Assembly: GCA_013399855.1 (NCBI GenBank)
Contig: VXAY01002359.1
Coordinates: 445,776-509,775 of the forward strand
DNA length: 64,000 bases
Source: Oxyruncus cristatus
Taxonomy: Eukaryota; Chordata; Aves; Passeriformes; Cotingidae
Direction: 5' to 3'
Part shown: positions 34,461-48,200 of the stretch, piece after piece
How the letters are laid out: each line of letters starts with the position of its first letter
How positions within the stretch are numbered: position 1 is the stretch's first letter
Position numbers and translations under genes: made by a program
The notes under the pieces: generated by a model
What the model saw: only the letters and a program-made list of their open reading frames with translations
What the model was told of the DNA's origin: nothing
The model's database searches: none

Positions 34461-36859
34461 CTGGCGTGGTGGGAGGTTGGAGGATTTCGGCCAAAGGGAC
34501 GCCTCCTCTCATCACCCACCACTGCACCCACGTCTACCAGCAGCGGACGAGGAAATGCCTCAGCCGAGGACCTCGGTCCCTCGTATGGCACTGGGGTTTT
34601 AATATTCACAAACAGCATAAGGGATCTGAGGCAAGCTGCTGCTCCAGCATAACAGCACAGGCATGGGCACAGCAGAGTGGCAGCACAGAAGTGTAATCCT
34701 GGGAAAACACGTGTGAACCTTAACACCACCGTCTGACAGCCCTGGACTCCTCAGCTGACAAAGCACAAGAAGCAATTTCCACTCGTACCGAAAAGGTGCT
34801 GCTGCTCACTTCTGAGAAACGGGCAGCGTGTTGGTCCAGCGGCAGACAACACTGCCTTGTTAAGTCATTCTTCCTGCTCCTACTTTCCAAAAAATTTTTC
34901 ATGCATGGCACAGTCCAGCATTGAAGAAACAGGATGAGTATGCAATAAACCACATTTCTTCCCTCAGGAGTTTGGACTCTTCTGGATAAAAAATCAAAAC
35001 AACCCATCTCCTGGCATGAGCCAGAGCAGCAGCAGTGGCAGCTGCTCCTGGTCTTTAGGGTGGAGAGCCTTGTGTTGATCAAGGTGGGCTCTCTCAGTGG
35101 ATGGCCCCTGTGCCTGGGCAAAATCAAAATGCTGGAAAGAGGGATGAGGGAGGTGGCACAGCATGGCTGTACATGGAGGCAAGGAGCTCAGCCTCATCCA
35201 GGGCAGGGCGAATTTGGCTGAGACAAGGTGCTGGCACCAGCAGGCTGGGATGTCCAGGAACGGTTTCTTCATGGGCAGCACCAGCTGCTGGACATTTCTT
35301 AGGCTATTTACTAACTAGCTCAGGTTTCTTATTTTAATTAAAGTTTGGCTTCTTTTCCTAAAATGTTTCATATCATCTTTCCTACACAGATCTATTTCTG
35401 AGTTGAGAATAAAGATTAATTAAAAACAGCAACAACAACAAAAGCCCACCTACCTTTTGCATGATGTTTTTTCATGTTAGCAGAGACAACCTTTGAGCAT
35501 CCATTTTTTCTCAGGGACGAAGTCAGCTGTGTAGACTATGTCAGATCTCCTGCCCAACTGCTTAGTATCATGAAAACTGCATGGAGAAATATAATTGAGC
35601 AGTTTTAGGATCATTTTGGTACAATCTGGTTTATGGAAAGGCAGCAGAAGAGCCAGACCCTGACTAGCTAGCTGAATTCAGATCTTGGGGAAGAACCCTG
35701 ATTCTAGTCTGAAAACCAACAGCCAAGCCCCCAAATAGCCTCAGCCTGGATCTGAACCCATCCTATGCACTTGCAAACTTTGTAGTCTGTCTTCAGTAGT
35801 AATGCGACAGGGATGAAGAAGTTGCATTCCAAACCATTTCCATGAAATAGGCTCAGATTTGATTACACCCAGTTTGGACAGCACAATTCCAATCCAGCGA
35901 AACTGGAGCTGAAGAGTAACAGCCAGAAGTGCTTTTCCTCCCTTTAGTTGCTCCGATGTAGCCCAGAGCTCACTGAGTTTCTAGCGGTCGGCAAACACCT
36001 CCCACCCAGGCAAGAAATCACTTTCTCCTCCTTAGCAAGTCGTTTGAGTGATCAAATTTGTGTCCATTAAGCAGTTAACTGGTCACACTTTTTGGAAAGA
36101 GGCACCACACCTGTTAAGGACTTAGCATCAACAAAGAGCTAATTTGTGGAAATTCAGGCATGAGGCAAAAATAGTTGAAGCCAAGAGGAGTTTGGGGTGA
36201 AGCTGCATGAGGTTGGCCCACCCAACCAAAAGGGGAGCACTACCATCCCCTCCTTTTCCCCATATCCCTCCAAGGATCTCAGAGCCTCACCAGCTCTGCT
36301 GCTTGCCTAGTCCTTGTGTGACCCATCTCATCCTGGCAGGGTAAAAAAACAACACTGAGTCTTTATTTCTGAATTTATTCTCTGATTCCTTTAGGTGGGA
36401 TACACTTGGTTGCTACTGAAATTAATTTCATAGATAAGTACCTATGCACAGAGATGAAAGATGAGTACATGAAAGCAAAATTCACTGACAAGTTGCATCT
36501 GCTGCGAGGCTACACTTAAAAGCACAGAGGTTCTTCAGATGGTATCTCACCTTAGAAAGGGCAGATTTCAAACCATACCCCACATTGCTAATGAGGATAC
36601 AGGAAATCTCATCCATTTTTTCCACTTGAAGCAAAACATCTTTTCCCACAAAGGGAAATGTTGATGTTTCCCTGTATGATTTAAGCTTAAAGAGGAAGCT
36701 GACAGGCTGAAAGTCACGGTGAAATACAAAAACTGGCTCCAACACAAACAAGCCTAAGCTTGACAAAAAAGGCCGTAGTTTTAACAAGCAGCTTAAGAGA
36801 AGACCAAGGCGGAGGCCCTTAATGAAATCTAATGCCTTTTGAGGCCAAAAATTTTAGAG
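34461..36859. other. Region upstream of SERPINE2, no gene recognised
   Basis: Sequence returns to ordinary composition after the CpG island. Open frames here (up to 135 codons) have no recognisable motif. No tRNA was seen, and no transposon could be named. Confidence 0.55.
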
Positions 36860-37195
36860 CAGCATTTTTCAAGCAGTTCAGATTGGAAATCCTATATAAA
36901 AGAAAAAAAAAAAAACAAAAAAAAAACAACCCCAAAAAAAGAAACTTTCCAGTTCCCATACGTGTTTTGTAAAGCTAAAGTGAAAAACTTATGGTAAAAG
37001 TGATAAGCCTGTAGAATTTATTGTTTCATGTATGGTTTTGACAAGTTGCCAAGAGAATGGTGCTGCTCTATGGAGAGTGGAAGAAATGACATTTTCTTTG
37101 CTTTAGATTGTTATAAAATTTTCAGTTCTTTACAAGCCCCCAGATGGTTTTTATAACCCCTTCAGGGGTTGCAACATATTGACTGAGAAATACCG
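36860..37195. mobile_element. Possible decayed hAT-type element
   Basis: The left end CAGCATTTTTCAAG and the right end (inverted: CGGTATTTCTCAG) agree at about 11 of 16 positions and resemble the CAGTATTTCTCAA ends of hAT-Charlie elements. The CCCCTTCAGGGGTTGC text near the right end is also typical. An A-rich tract (36899-36945) interrupts it. No clear target-site duplication is visible. Confidence 0.35.
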
Positions 37196-39984
37196 ATTTA
37201 TATAGCAAACTCCACTCTCTCATTGCTGGCAAAAATTACTGCTTTGTATATGTGTATACACGCAGTGGATGAATATAAATAAAAGCCCAAAAATAATGAG
37301 ATCTGAGGCAAAATCTGCCACCTGGTAGTACATTAACTTGGATCAAATTTCCCTAAATTTACACTGGTGTAAAAGGAGGAATATTTGGCCCTAACTCTTT
37401 TAGGTGAACTCTGAATTGAGGATTAAAAAGTTTGTACTCTGCTTCACCCTGCAAACACAGCAGATTGCCAGCTGCTTTCATTGGTGGCAGGCACAGGGAA
37501 ACATTTCCAATCAACAATTTTCCTGTTTTTCATTGGCTGTCATTGTGTTCATCTGAAGTGTTTTAACTGGAAATTATTGGTGACTTGGGACACAGTAAGC
37601 TTGCAACAGAAACACCACAGTGAGTGACCTTAGCACCTCAGGAGGAACAGCTCTGAAATGCTTTGCCTCTAATGAATAAAGTAAACAGTGTTCAGCTTTT
37701 GAGTTTGGAAGACCTCTATAATAATCTGTATTTTGTACATTCACAAGGGTATAAGGCAATTCTTACTGAATGGTGACTTTCCAAAGTACGTTTAAATGCA
37801 GGAGTAGCCATGAAGAGCTCATATCCTTGGGTGACTAAACCTATGCTTTTGCTCTTGCCCGCAGGTCCTCTGCAATCAGGCTTGGCTCTGGTCATCACTG
37901 CTGGGACTGCCTGGGTACAAAATGCTGTGGGATCTGGTGCTGTGCTCCAGCACACAGCGAGGGAGGAGGTGGAGCTCCATTCTTCCTGTACTGCAGGGTT
38001 AGGTGGTCACTTGGAACGTGGGGCCTGTGATTTCAACTCCCCGTGAGGCAGGAGGAGAGTTGCTGGTGTTCCCAGGAGAGGTCTCTATCTACCCTGTCTG
38101 AGGCTTTTCTGGAGCAAGAGAGAGCTCTTCATTTTGGTACCTTCCTACTTTGCATTAAAGAATTAAAAATGCACTTGATCAGGCAGAAGGAAAGGAAGAA
38201 CATGGCACCATAGCTTCATATTCAAGTTATCCTTTGGGAGGGTGGAGACTGCTGTTCTGCTCCCTGCTTGCCAGGCAGAATACTTTTGTATTTTACATTA
38301 ATCAGCCAGTGAATAAAATACATGAACAACCCTTAGGCTGGACAGAAACTTTAACTGATATCCTTGTACCCAGCATTTCCTCTGCTCCTTTGCATTGCAA
38401 TACCTCACCCGCTTCTTGGAGCTGAGCCTTAACCTGTGCCCTGTAGCTCTACACGGGGAAAAGCAGAACTGCTGCACTAAACTTTCTGACAGTTTTCATT
38501 ATGCAGATTTTAAAACCTTTAGATCACAAGCTTTCTCTGTCAAGGCACGCACACAGCTCCCAGCTCCTTCAGCCCCCATCTCATCTGAAGCCGTCTCACA
38601 CTGATTTTAAGGAAGCAGCAGTGAGCTGCTTCCAGATTACCTCAGATTTGTGTGGATTTGGGGCTAAGCCCCATCAGTGAAGCTGTTCCTTAAACTTTTG
38701 CACACTGTGTTTAAGTTTGTAGGACCCAAGTGACCAGAGCTGGCGAAGTTTTATTGTTGGTTCGATTTCTGCACACTTGGACAGCTGTTAAAAGAGCAGG
38801 CAGCAGAACAACTCCAGACCTGAAAGAAGGCAGCAAAGCAGACTTGGCAGAGGTAAAAAAGCATAGGCAAGTCAGCTGGCTCGGGGGAGGCAAGTCAGGG
38901 GAGCGAGCCTAAAGCGCAAACAAAGCAAATGGCAGACTTGAGGCTGGCCCAGGTCCTGGTGGGGCAGAGCTGAGCCACCAGCCAAGGCATGGCCTGGTTC
39001 CCAAGGCCGAGAGAGGCGTATGTCGGCAACGAGGTCAGCAAGGGAGATGATGTGAATGAGTGCCACAATTTTTTGGCTGAAATTTGCGTGTTACTTCAGG
39101 CTAGAAATGCTGCCATTTGCCATTGTAAATACCCTATGCAAAAACATGGGCTCTATGGCACTCAGCTGAAGGACAAAGATCTCATCTGCAGCTCCTCAGT
39201 GCTAGGAAAAGCCAGTGCTGCCCATCAAGCCCAAATTAACTTCCCTTGGTGTGGGCAGGATGTAGCGCTTGAACTCCTTTGACATGCATTTCCTAGGGAC
39301 AAATGGCAATTCCCTCTGCGGCCCATCATTTACTATCTGCATAAAAGCAGAAGGAGATGATTAGAGTGGGGAACTGCCTTGCTCTTGCTATATTTAGTGC
39401 CCTGTCAGCTCAGCCTATAATATTTTGCTATTCGGTTGTAAATAATACTCTAAGGAGGGGAATAAAATGGGGAATAAAATGAAAATCAAACTTGGAGAAG
39501 CTGGTATAAAAAGAAAAAAAAAGTCCATAGGTCCAGAACACAGAGGAATAAGCCTTCAACTTGTGTTTCAAAGCAGATGGTGGTGGTAGTGGAGCGCATC
39601 CCACCACCCGCCCCGTGGTTTGGAGTGATGCAGGGCTGCAATCTTTGGGGTCTGCCAGCTCAAAGCCGCATAAATCAGTCTTTCTGGCTGGCTCCTTCTG
39701 CCTGGCACCTGCCAATATGGTCTGACGTGAAGACTTCCAGCGTTATACCTAAAGGAATTCTCACATTTATATTTCAAGGAGTTCTGGGAGGCCTCACATG
39801 TTTCTTTTACATGTATGTATTTAAATCTATTCAAATTTGTTCCTCTTATGAATCATCATGAATCATCATCGGGACTTATTAGCTTAAACTCTACACAGCA
39901 CACATTTGTAAAGAAAAAGACAAAATATGTATGTCCTGAATATTCCAGTGGTTGCTGGACATCTTAGAGCAGTAAATAAATTTC
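37196..39984. other. Intergenic, no gene recognised
   Basis: This is ordinary AT-rich sequence. The open frames seen are short (97 codons or fewer) and carry no recognisable domain. Confidence 0.5.
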
Positions 39985-40125
39985 CTAGTGACAGCCTTGT
40001 GAGGTAAAGTGGAATACTCCCGTTTTACAAAATAATGGTGGAGGTAAAGTGACCACTCCATAGCTGTTCAGGAAATCTGTGGAAATGACCCCAGATCTCT
40101 AGTATTTCAACATCTTTGCTAACCC
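39985..40125 (-). mobile_element. MIR-type SINE relic
   Basis: The stretch reads as the reverse complement of a MIR core: CCCGTTTTACA, then GGAGGTAAAGTGACC, then a segment ending GACCCCAGATCTCTAGTA. These correspond in order to the MIR 'cattttacag', 'gaggttaagtgactt' and 'gaacccaggtct' blocks. It is highly diverged, as expected for a SINE inherited from an amniote ancestor. Confidence 0.6.
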
Positions 40126-43100
40126 ACAGGACCAGCTTCTTCTAAAACCAGATGGAAAAGCAATGCAGAAAGGAAGAGAACAAAGAAAAGGGTTTGGTTT
40201 GGTTTGTTGCCAATGAAGAGTAAAAGAAGAAAGCCATTAACAAAGCATTTTCCCGTGTGATTCAAATTAGGGTAGCCCATAATGGCTGAAGACAATTGTG
40301 CCTTTATTCTTTTTCAGATATTTTCAAATTTGGGAAAGTTTCTGCTGTTCTTTTGCCATTCAACATGAGTAAGTTGTGTTTGATTCCACCACCAGAATGA
40401 TTCACTGCACTGAAGAAATTCAGAACTTCCCCAGTAGAGGAAGTACATTATTAAATTTTAAATCTTGACCACATCAGTACAGAGTTTTTCTATGCTGGGA
40501 AACAATTTCTCTACAGTCTGGAGGAGGTGCTCTCTAAGAAATGAAAAATGAATTTTGTATTGTAAACCCCATTTAAGTTCACAGGATTGTCGGGGTTTTT
40601 TTTCCATGAGTAATGAATGAGTAAAAACAAACAAACATCCTTTTGGATATGAACGAAAAAGAAGCATAAAACATTAGTTGGGCTTTTAGCCATAACCTAC
40701 TTGGAGATCCACTGTCTCGGTGAAGTTTTGGTCATGCTCTTCAAGAAGTACACAATACACAGTTTATTCAAGATAACTTATGATAACAGCTCAAGGCATT
40801 TTGGTTACAAGCCGTAGGTTTCTTTATTACTGACTCATTCTTCTGGAAACCTGGCCCTGGCTCTGCACCCTGCCTGAGACAGGTTTTTTTAGATTTTAGT
40901 TTCTTCAGTTCTTTCAAACTGAAAAAGGATAAAAGAGGTTATAAGGAGTATATATAAAAAAAATTCAGTCTTGAAGTTTCGATTCACTGTTTTATAGCTT
41001 CTTTCATCTGAAAACTCGCAAAATTCAATTTTTTAAATAAATATTTATGAAACAAGCATTTGCAAAGTGTGTTTTCCTGCCAGCTCCGGTGAATGCTTTC
41101 TGATAACCGTTTTTCCAAGACTACCTGGGTGTTTTCATACAGCTCATAATACAGTGCGGTGCATTGTCTTCTCTGGGAGCGGTCAGCTCACACTCTGAAG
41201 AAGCATCACATGAAGGCACCTTGCATTTGGTTGAACAGGGTTTGGATCTATTCTGCTCCCTATGCTGAACTGTGGGACATGTTGGCATAACCCCTTTGCA
41301 AGAGTAAACCAAAGAGCCTACAAGGCACATTTGTTGTGATTAATAATGGGAAGTTGTAGAGGTGGGGCAGTTAGGGCTATTTCCTGCATTTTATTGACAA
41401 GGAAACAATAAAAACCCCAGTATTCTGCCCAGACACTTACAGATTAAGAATATAGGTTTTTGGTTTGCGCTGCACCCACTCAAGTGACTTCTGAGGCTAA
41501 CAAGGACATTGTATTCTCTGTGGAGAAGGACTGAAGAGAAATTCAATATTCAGCCCAAGAATATCAAATCAATTTTGATACCTATTCTCTTTCAGAGGCC
41601 TGTAGAGAGGAATAAGGTTCAGCTTTGATTTCAACCTTCTTGGATGAAACAGGCTGCTGCTCAGCCTGTTGGAGAAAGAGTGTTATTGGCCTGTTCAGCC
41701 GGCAGTAAACACCTAAAGTGCAAAGTTAAGAGTCCAGAAGAGAAATGCTACGGCTTTGATTCCCCAGAGATTCAAACCACTGCCTGAAACAATTAGCAGC
41801 TGCAGCCTGTAATCACTTGCCACTCAGGCAGGAAGGAAGCCCAGCAGTAGGGAGCCAAGGGCCAATGCAAACATACCTTGCTCCTGCCCCAGCAAACCTG
41901 GCTGCTCCTCCGTGCTCCAGGGCAGCACCACAGCTCACCCTAAAACGTGGGACTTCCCGCTTTCCATCAGAACTGTCTTCCCCCGTCACAGGGCAGCCAG
42001 CCCTGACACCTTAGCTACACCTCAGCATCTCCCATTAGCCTGCCCTTTCCCAAAACAAAAAGCAGCTTTGAGTTCGCAAGCCGGGGCCACACAGGAAACC
42101 TTGGTTTGCTCGTTTTGCCAAAATAATGTGTAAGATGGCAGATTGGGCAGTCTTTGGCTAAAAATAAAAGGTTGTTGTCTTTCAACTAATTAATATACTT
42201 CAGGTCTTTGAAAAGCCTGTTATTTCTTAGCAAGATATTTCATAGTTTTCTTCTGGTCTATTTTCCTGCCTGCACTGAAATTCTGATCATGCTAATTATC
42301 TTCATCTTCTGTGGCTTCTATCATGCTTTTCTTGACCTCTCTAGGTCTCTAGGGCTTGGCAATTGAGCACTCAGCTCTGGTTAAGGGGAGGTTTCGCACA
42401 TATTTTTATTTATATATATATTTCTTTGTTATATATATAAAGCACTTATCATCATCCTGAAAAACATTCTATTTTCCCGAATTTATTTCTCCACTCACCA
42501 CCTCCGTTTGGTGTGTTTCATGCCCCAGTGTCTTGGGTTTGCAACCCCCTTCTGCACTCCAGCACCAGCTTCTTCCAGGACTGATGTCCTTTCTGGGAGG
42601 AGAGATTCTTGCCTATGGTTTACTCCAGACATCCCCTTGAGTCAGTTTGTGCTGCAACGACAATAAAGACAGGATTAACTGGTTCAAAGCTTTAAGAATT
42701 AATTTGAGAGATGATGGGAAAGGTCCTTTCCCCTGCCCCCTTCTCTGAGCTGGAGTTCAGGCTACCCATTTCTTAAGTCAGAATTTCTGAAGTTTGTGAA
42801 GTTTCAGTTTCTGAAGGCAGAAAAAGACTGAATGGTTCATAGTTCAAACTCATTCTTTCAGAAAGGGGTGGGGTATGTTTTTAATAATGCCACACTAGCT
42901 TGTGAATTAATGCTTCGGTTTTCTGAGGTACAAGAGCAGTCTGCTTTGGAGGACTGTCTGACAGGATGTAACAAGAAAAAAGATGAAGACAAATCTAATT
43001 CTTTAGGTTTAGTTGCTACTGTGTATTAGGACTAAAGTCTCAACTACCCCCTATCACTCTATAGGAAAGATTTGATATATTTTCAATATATGGTGAATAT

Positions 43101-44584
43101 ATATATATATGACAATGTTGTTTTTTTTTAAAATTTAAAAGACAAAGAAAACCAGCACTATGGGAGAAAACAGTAAGTTTCAGGAAAAAGTTTTTTACAA
43201 CCACCAATAATAGAACAAACACCTTTAATCACAGAAGGCATTGCCTTAGTACAAACAGCTAGATAGACTTTTGAGCAGAAACAACTTTGTCCTTATTCAT
43301 GTAGAGGTGTCCAAGAAAGCTCTAAAAGTCTCCAAACAGCTGCCAAGGAACAAAACCACATTTGCTCTCCCTCAATTCACTCTTACACCACTGCAGCCGG
43401 TGGCCTAAGTGGGGTTTTTTTGGCTGAAACCTTAGGCTGGGCATCAGTGATGGTGAGATCAAAGGAAGACGTTGCAGCCTTGCCTCTGGTGAGTGTGGTG
43501 CCCATCCCCACTCAGTGCCTCTACCCTTGAGCTTCCAGGGCCCTTTTGCATCTTGCAGTTCCTGGTAAGCAAAAACATAAATTTGTAGATTAGGAAGAGG
43601 GTGAAAGCCATGGTCAAAACCCTTTCTGGGACAAGTGGTTTAGATACCACTGTAGCCAAACTCAACTAAGCCCTAACTGAAGCTTAAATGTGCTACATCT
43701 GCTCAGTCAGCCCTTGCTGGGAATGATACCACAAGGAAAAAGTGGAGGAAGAGTGGGACAGACAGGATGGCAAACCGTTTCCCAGGCATCAGCAGTGCCA
43801 TTGCTATGGCATGTGGGTGTTGTGGACAGATGCAGCCCATGCTCTTGCTCTGTGGTTAGCCTGCACCACAACTTCCCACCATCTCATTTATTTCCATCCT
43901 TGTTGGTGTCAGTGCCAGGTCAAACCCTGGCCAGATGGCCAAGGTCAGCCCCTGCCTCTGCCAGGCCCCTTCCCTGCTGCCCCAACACAAGCTCCAACTC
44001 TGAAGTTTCAGCAGGTAGATCCATCCGTGAATCCTGAACACCACTAGGAAAGCCTGTCCCAGGCTGGGCACCTTTCACCATGCCAGAAGCTGGGAGGCTG
44101 GACACTTGCACCAGCCAATGGCTCCCTCTAGAAGAAATTTAGCCCCCTGTGGGGCTGAACAGCTCTGGGGAAGCACATTTGCCTCCCAAGTCCGAACCTC
44201 TGGCTGGTGCCCAAGCACCAGGAGTGCTCCTTCCTGAACAGAGGATGTTGCCAGCACTGATCCATCTTGCTGTGGCTCCGCAGACAGTGACTTCCATTTC
44301 CACAGCTATCATAACAGTGCTTGGGATATGTTTCAGTCTCCAGGCTGTGTACACTGTCTGCATTCTGAAACCACATGTAAACTGGTGGGCTCATGGACTC
44401 GCCTAAGAAAACCTCAGCTCTGCTCCAAAGTTGCCCTCTCAGGGTCTTTCCTGGGTCAGCACCTTTTCACCACAAACACACACAGCCCAGCAGACAAGAG
44501 ATCAAAGCTACTCCTTAGCCAAGACAGAACACCATGAACCAGAGGCTGTCTCATGTCACCCCCTTCTAAATGAAGAGCAAACGT
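40126..44584. other. Intergenic, no gene recognised
   Basis: Contains an AT-rich inverted repeat (42409-42440) and a TA run near 43098-43110. The open frames are short and unremarkable. No named transposon was identified. Confidence 0.5.
42409..42440. repeat. AT-rich inverted repeat
   Basis: TTTATATATATA (42409-42420) is mirrored by a complementary TATATATATAAA block ending near 42441, separated by TTTCTTTG-type sequence. This is a potential cruciform of simple sequence. Confidence 0.6.
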
Positions 44585-44860
44585 GACTTTTTTTCTTTTT
44601 TTTTTTTTTGTACTGAATACCTTCCCCACTGTGATTCAGTGTTATAAGAGGGGACATAAATCACCACTGCATAGACTTCCCCTGGTCACACAAGAATCCA
44701 TTTTCTTTTTTTTCTTCAACAGGGCTGATGATCTATATTTTATTTGCAGCTTTGTTTGTTTTTTTTTGTTGTTTTTTTTTGTTTGTTTTGTTTTTTTTTT
44801 NNNNNNNNNNNNNNNTTGTTTTTTTTTTTTTGTTGTTGTTGTTGTTTTTTTTTTTTTTTA
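44585..44860. repeat. T-rich simple sequence with assembly gap
   Basis: Poly(T) runs with interspersed G ((TTTG)n and (TTG)n) flank a 15-base N run at 44801-44815. The gap is almost certainly an unresolved homopolymer. Open frames reading FFFFVVVVV through it are meaningless. Confidence 0.9.
44801..44815. other. Assembly gap (15 N)
   Basis: A run of N inside a poly(T)/TTG tract. Confidence 1.
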
Positions 44861-47260
44861 CCAATCCTGGCTTGCCTCCATCCACTTTTTTCAACTAGGA
44901 TTTTGCTGCTTTGTTTTCCAGTCGCACTGTTTGGGTCCAGTGGATAAGCTGTCAAGTCAGAAAGCTCACACACAGGCAGCAGCATCCCCAGCTCAGGCTT
45001 GCTCTTGCCCCATCAGGCTTGACAACACTTCAGAAATGACTGATGTAGTAGCCCCAGTGCCTTCCCTTGAGATGACATCACACAGGAAAGCTGTCAGTGC
45101 TCAAGGAGAAAGGATCACCACAGAAATGATGGCTCATTTCAGCCTATGTCCAGAGTCAGTTACTCAAAGGTAATAAATACCTGGATTAGGGTTTTTAACT
45201 TCATGAGTTCCTGGATAGCTGGCACCAAGAGCTGTATTTCTGTCGTAGAATGTGGATGTACCTCCCTCTAGCCACGATGCCATGAAGCAGCCAATATCTA
45301 CAGTTCATTTGGTGCACTCTGTGGTTCAGAGGTCATGGAGGACCATGTAAAACATCTGCCCAGGTTCAAATAAATGCAGATAAGTCCCCTCATAGAGGAT
45401 TCTTCTAACTGTGCCTGGAGGGAGAAGCAAGAGGAGGTGTACACCTTACGTTGCACTGGCCTTATGTTTCTGGTTCTCGTGCCCCATGGTATCAGAGGAA
45501 GCTATTTTTGGCAATTTGCCTGTTATCAGGAAGGTCCAGGAAGGTACTCCATATGGCAATGAGCTGCATAAAGCAGATTCAGCTTTCCTTAGGAATTTCC
45601 CTCGTGGTCCATACTCTAGTCCAAAGGTAGCAGTCTAGCCTGGTGCTTTATGCCTGCCCCCTTGGTTGGTATTTGTTCAGGCTGAACAATCAGTTGTGTG
45701 AAATAAATGGCATATATCAAGCCATTGTTTTTAGTACCTCGTAAGAGAAAGACCAGGTATCAGGCCTAAAGCAGCTCTGAGACAGCTCAAATCCATCCAT
45801 TTCTTCCAAGAGCACTTCAGATTCCCTGTGCTTCTAGAGCAACCATTTCTCACTGTCACTTCTGGCCAGCCCAGTCCTTAGAGGTGCTCTGGACTTCGCT
45901 TTCTTAGGGTGGTTATTTCTCTCACGGAAGAGTTCCTGGTAGCTTGCCGTGGTTTCTCTCAGTAAATCTTCACATGCCCAATTTTTATAAGCTTTTTTTC
46001 CAGTCAAGTGTTGAGCAATCTAGTATTACATCATTTGTACTGAGTGTTCACTGTCATCAAGAGCAGAGAACTGCCTACTGGATATTAATTCCATTCAGAG
46101 GTGAAACAAAGACGTTTTTACTAAGCCTGAGTGTTTCAGGCAAATAGAGTAATCCTGACCCCAGCCTTTCACACGGTTGTAGAACCAGAGTAAGGCAGCC
46201 ACCAAATAGAGCTCCCTCACCTTTCAGGAGTGGTCTGTTCACATTAGCAGAGCAACACAGGACAACTGAATTCCAGTTCAGCAGCATTCAGAGTCCAGTT
46301 TGCATAGAAATAAATAACTACCCAAGGATCAAAGGCAGGGAATCAGAGCTTAGCATCCATACAATGTCTTCAAAATGAACGGAACCTTGCAGGTCTCTTT
46401 TCGTAATCATTAGGACTGGCTCATTCCAAAATGCTGTTATTAAACAGATTCAAGGTGAATTACATCTCTGGTAATAACACTAATACTTTCAAGACTTGAT
46501 TTTCAGGTTACCTGTTTGCATATGTGCCTGCACAAACTGCACACTCCACATGTCTTGGCACTGGCACAGCAACTGCGTGCACAAAAGGGGCATCTCTGCA
46601 CGCACATGGCCAGCCACACACCAGGCTGGACTTGGACTGCACACCCAGGCTGGACACATAGACCCCTCAGAGCAGTTGGCTCCTACTTTTATTGAGTCAC
46701 TGTCAAAACAGTGCAGATAACAGAGCAGCAGAAGTTAAAACACAATTCCAAGTAACGTAGACTAAACTGAGCTCACGTATCACTCACGCAGTGCCAGCAG
46801 CTCCCTCACTTTGCATCTGTCTTCCCTAAAAAAGCTGCATTCAGCAACTCACACCTCACACCTCAGGTGCAATCACACCTCAGGCTAAAACATTTCTTTT
46901 TTTTTGTACAACCCTCTTGGCAAGTATCCTTTATATTTTATTACCAATTTCTGTTACTTGGATTAAGTTATTCCCTTTGTATGACTGGCTACTTCCCAGC
47001 TGCCTCTGAAACCAACAGAGATGAACTGGGGGAAACAAAAGCAGCAGATGCTCTACCTTCAGTCCCCACCACACACACTGCTATGCAGCACTCAGCACTC
47101 CATCCCCAGACCTCTGTCCTCTCTCCTCTGATTTCTGGATCTAGAGAGGGGGAGAACTGCCACTCCTAGCAAATAGTGGGATGGTGATAAAATGACATTT
47201 TCCTCTTAATTCTCTATAATAATGACTGTCAGAACATTTTTTAGAAAAATAAATCCAAAA

Positions 47261-47278
47261 CAACAACAACAACAACAA
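47261..47278. repeat. (CAA)n microsatellite
   Basis: Six uninterrupted CAA units. Confidence 0.9.
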
Positions 47279-47311
47279 ATCCACAAACCCAACCACCCAA
47301 ATTCCATTGTA

Positions 47312-47349
47312 CTCAACAAATTTCCTTGTCCTCAACAAATTTCCTTGTC
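47312..47349. repeat. 19-bp tandem duplication
   Basis: CTCAACAAATTTCCTTGTC occurs twice back to back with no mismatch, followed by the first four bases of a third copy. The perfect identity suggests a recent event or an assembly duplication. Confidence 0.95.
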
Positions 47350-48046
47350 CTCAGGCTCTTCACATTTTGCTTTTTGGTGCCCATTTAACATAGACTCCCT
47401 CAACACTGGCAATTATCATGAATTTTGCTGCATCTAACTGTAAGTCTTCAAGCAGTCCTTCCAATATCAGGCACTGTGAGATACATCGTGACAGCACCAT
47501 CTCTATTCACACTTCTCCAATATGCCCTTGATAAATCATCTCCTATATTTTCAACTCCTTTTCTGGATTGGCATTCAAACCTTCACTTGGTATTTCTGGA
47601 GTGTTAACAGCTGTCTCCCTATTCCTGGTGAATACTTAGCGAAGGTTCTTGAAAATAATCTCAAACACCTAGTGATCTGTTCCTAGGGCTGCCCAAGTTT
47701 TCCACAGATGCACCATGGAGACCATGAGGAGCTCTGCTGTTGCAGTCACCCCTTGTGACATTGGTATCTCGGTTTGCTAAATGCTGCTTGAGATTAGAGA
47801 TACACTTATAAAAGACAATGCAGAGGTGGGGTGGGAGATAAGTTGCAACATAAAAAGAGCAGATGGAGAACTGAGGCACACTTGGCTTTCAACCAAGTAT
47901 GCAGTGCATGCTCCGTATAAAAATACGAGAGAACAAGGAGGTGGCACATGAAAACCCTTAAATCTGTCAAAGGAGAAAAGAATAACAATTCTGCATTATT
48001 AACAATGAGCCATTTCACAACTCAGAAAAAAACCCCAAACAACTCC

Positions 48047-48200
48047 AGTGGCTAAAGATTTAGCTAGTTCTTTGGGGACTTGGGTTCAGTCCCTGACCTG
48101 CCAACAAACTCTCAGTGCAACCTTTAGAAAGTCACTTCATTTGTTTTCATCTACCTCCCTGTCTGAAAAATGGGAATAGTGGCATTTCTTTACTGTGGTG
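48047..48200 (+). mobile_element. MIR-type SINE relic
   Basis: The order of blocks matches MIR: AGTGGCTAAAG, then a tRNA-like B box TGGGTTCAGTCCCTG, then ACCTTTAGAAAGTCACTTCA, then TCATCTACCTCCC, then TGAAAAATGGGAATAGTGGCA. These correspond to the MIR 'agtggttaag', 'gggttcgaatccc', 'ccttgggcaagtcacttaa' and 'taaaatggggataatagta' segments. This is the best-preserved SINE relic in the window. Confidence 0.75.

Larger units (their letters stand above)
44861..48046. other. Intergenic, no gene recognised
   Basis: This contains a (CAA)n run at 47261-47278 followed by a 19-bp tandem duplication at 47312-47349. Nothing resembling an exon of a known gene was recognised. Confidence 0.5.

Noticed and set aside
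33780..34729. Long open frames (up to 290 codons) over the SERPINE2 CpG island
   Set aside because: They run through the N gap, occur in most frames on both strands and reflect GC-rich, stop-poor sequence.
44583..45173. 196-codon open frame with poly-Phe/Val stretch
   Set aside because: It translates a poly(T)/TTG tract that contains an assembly gap.
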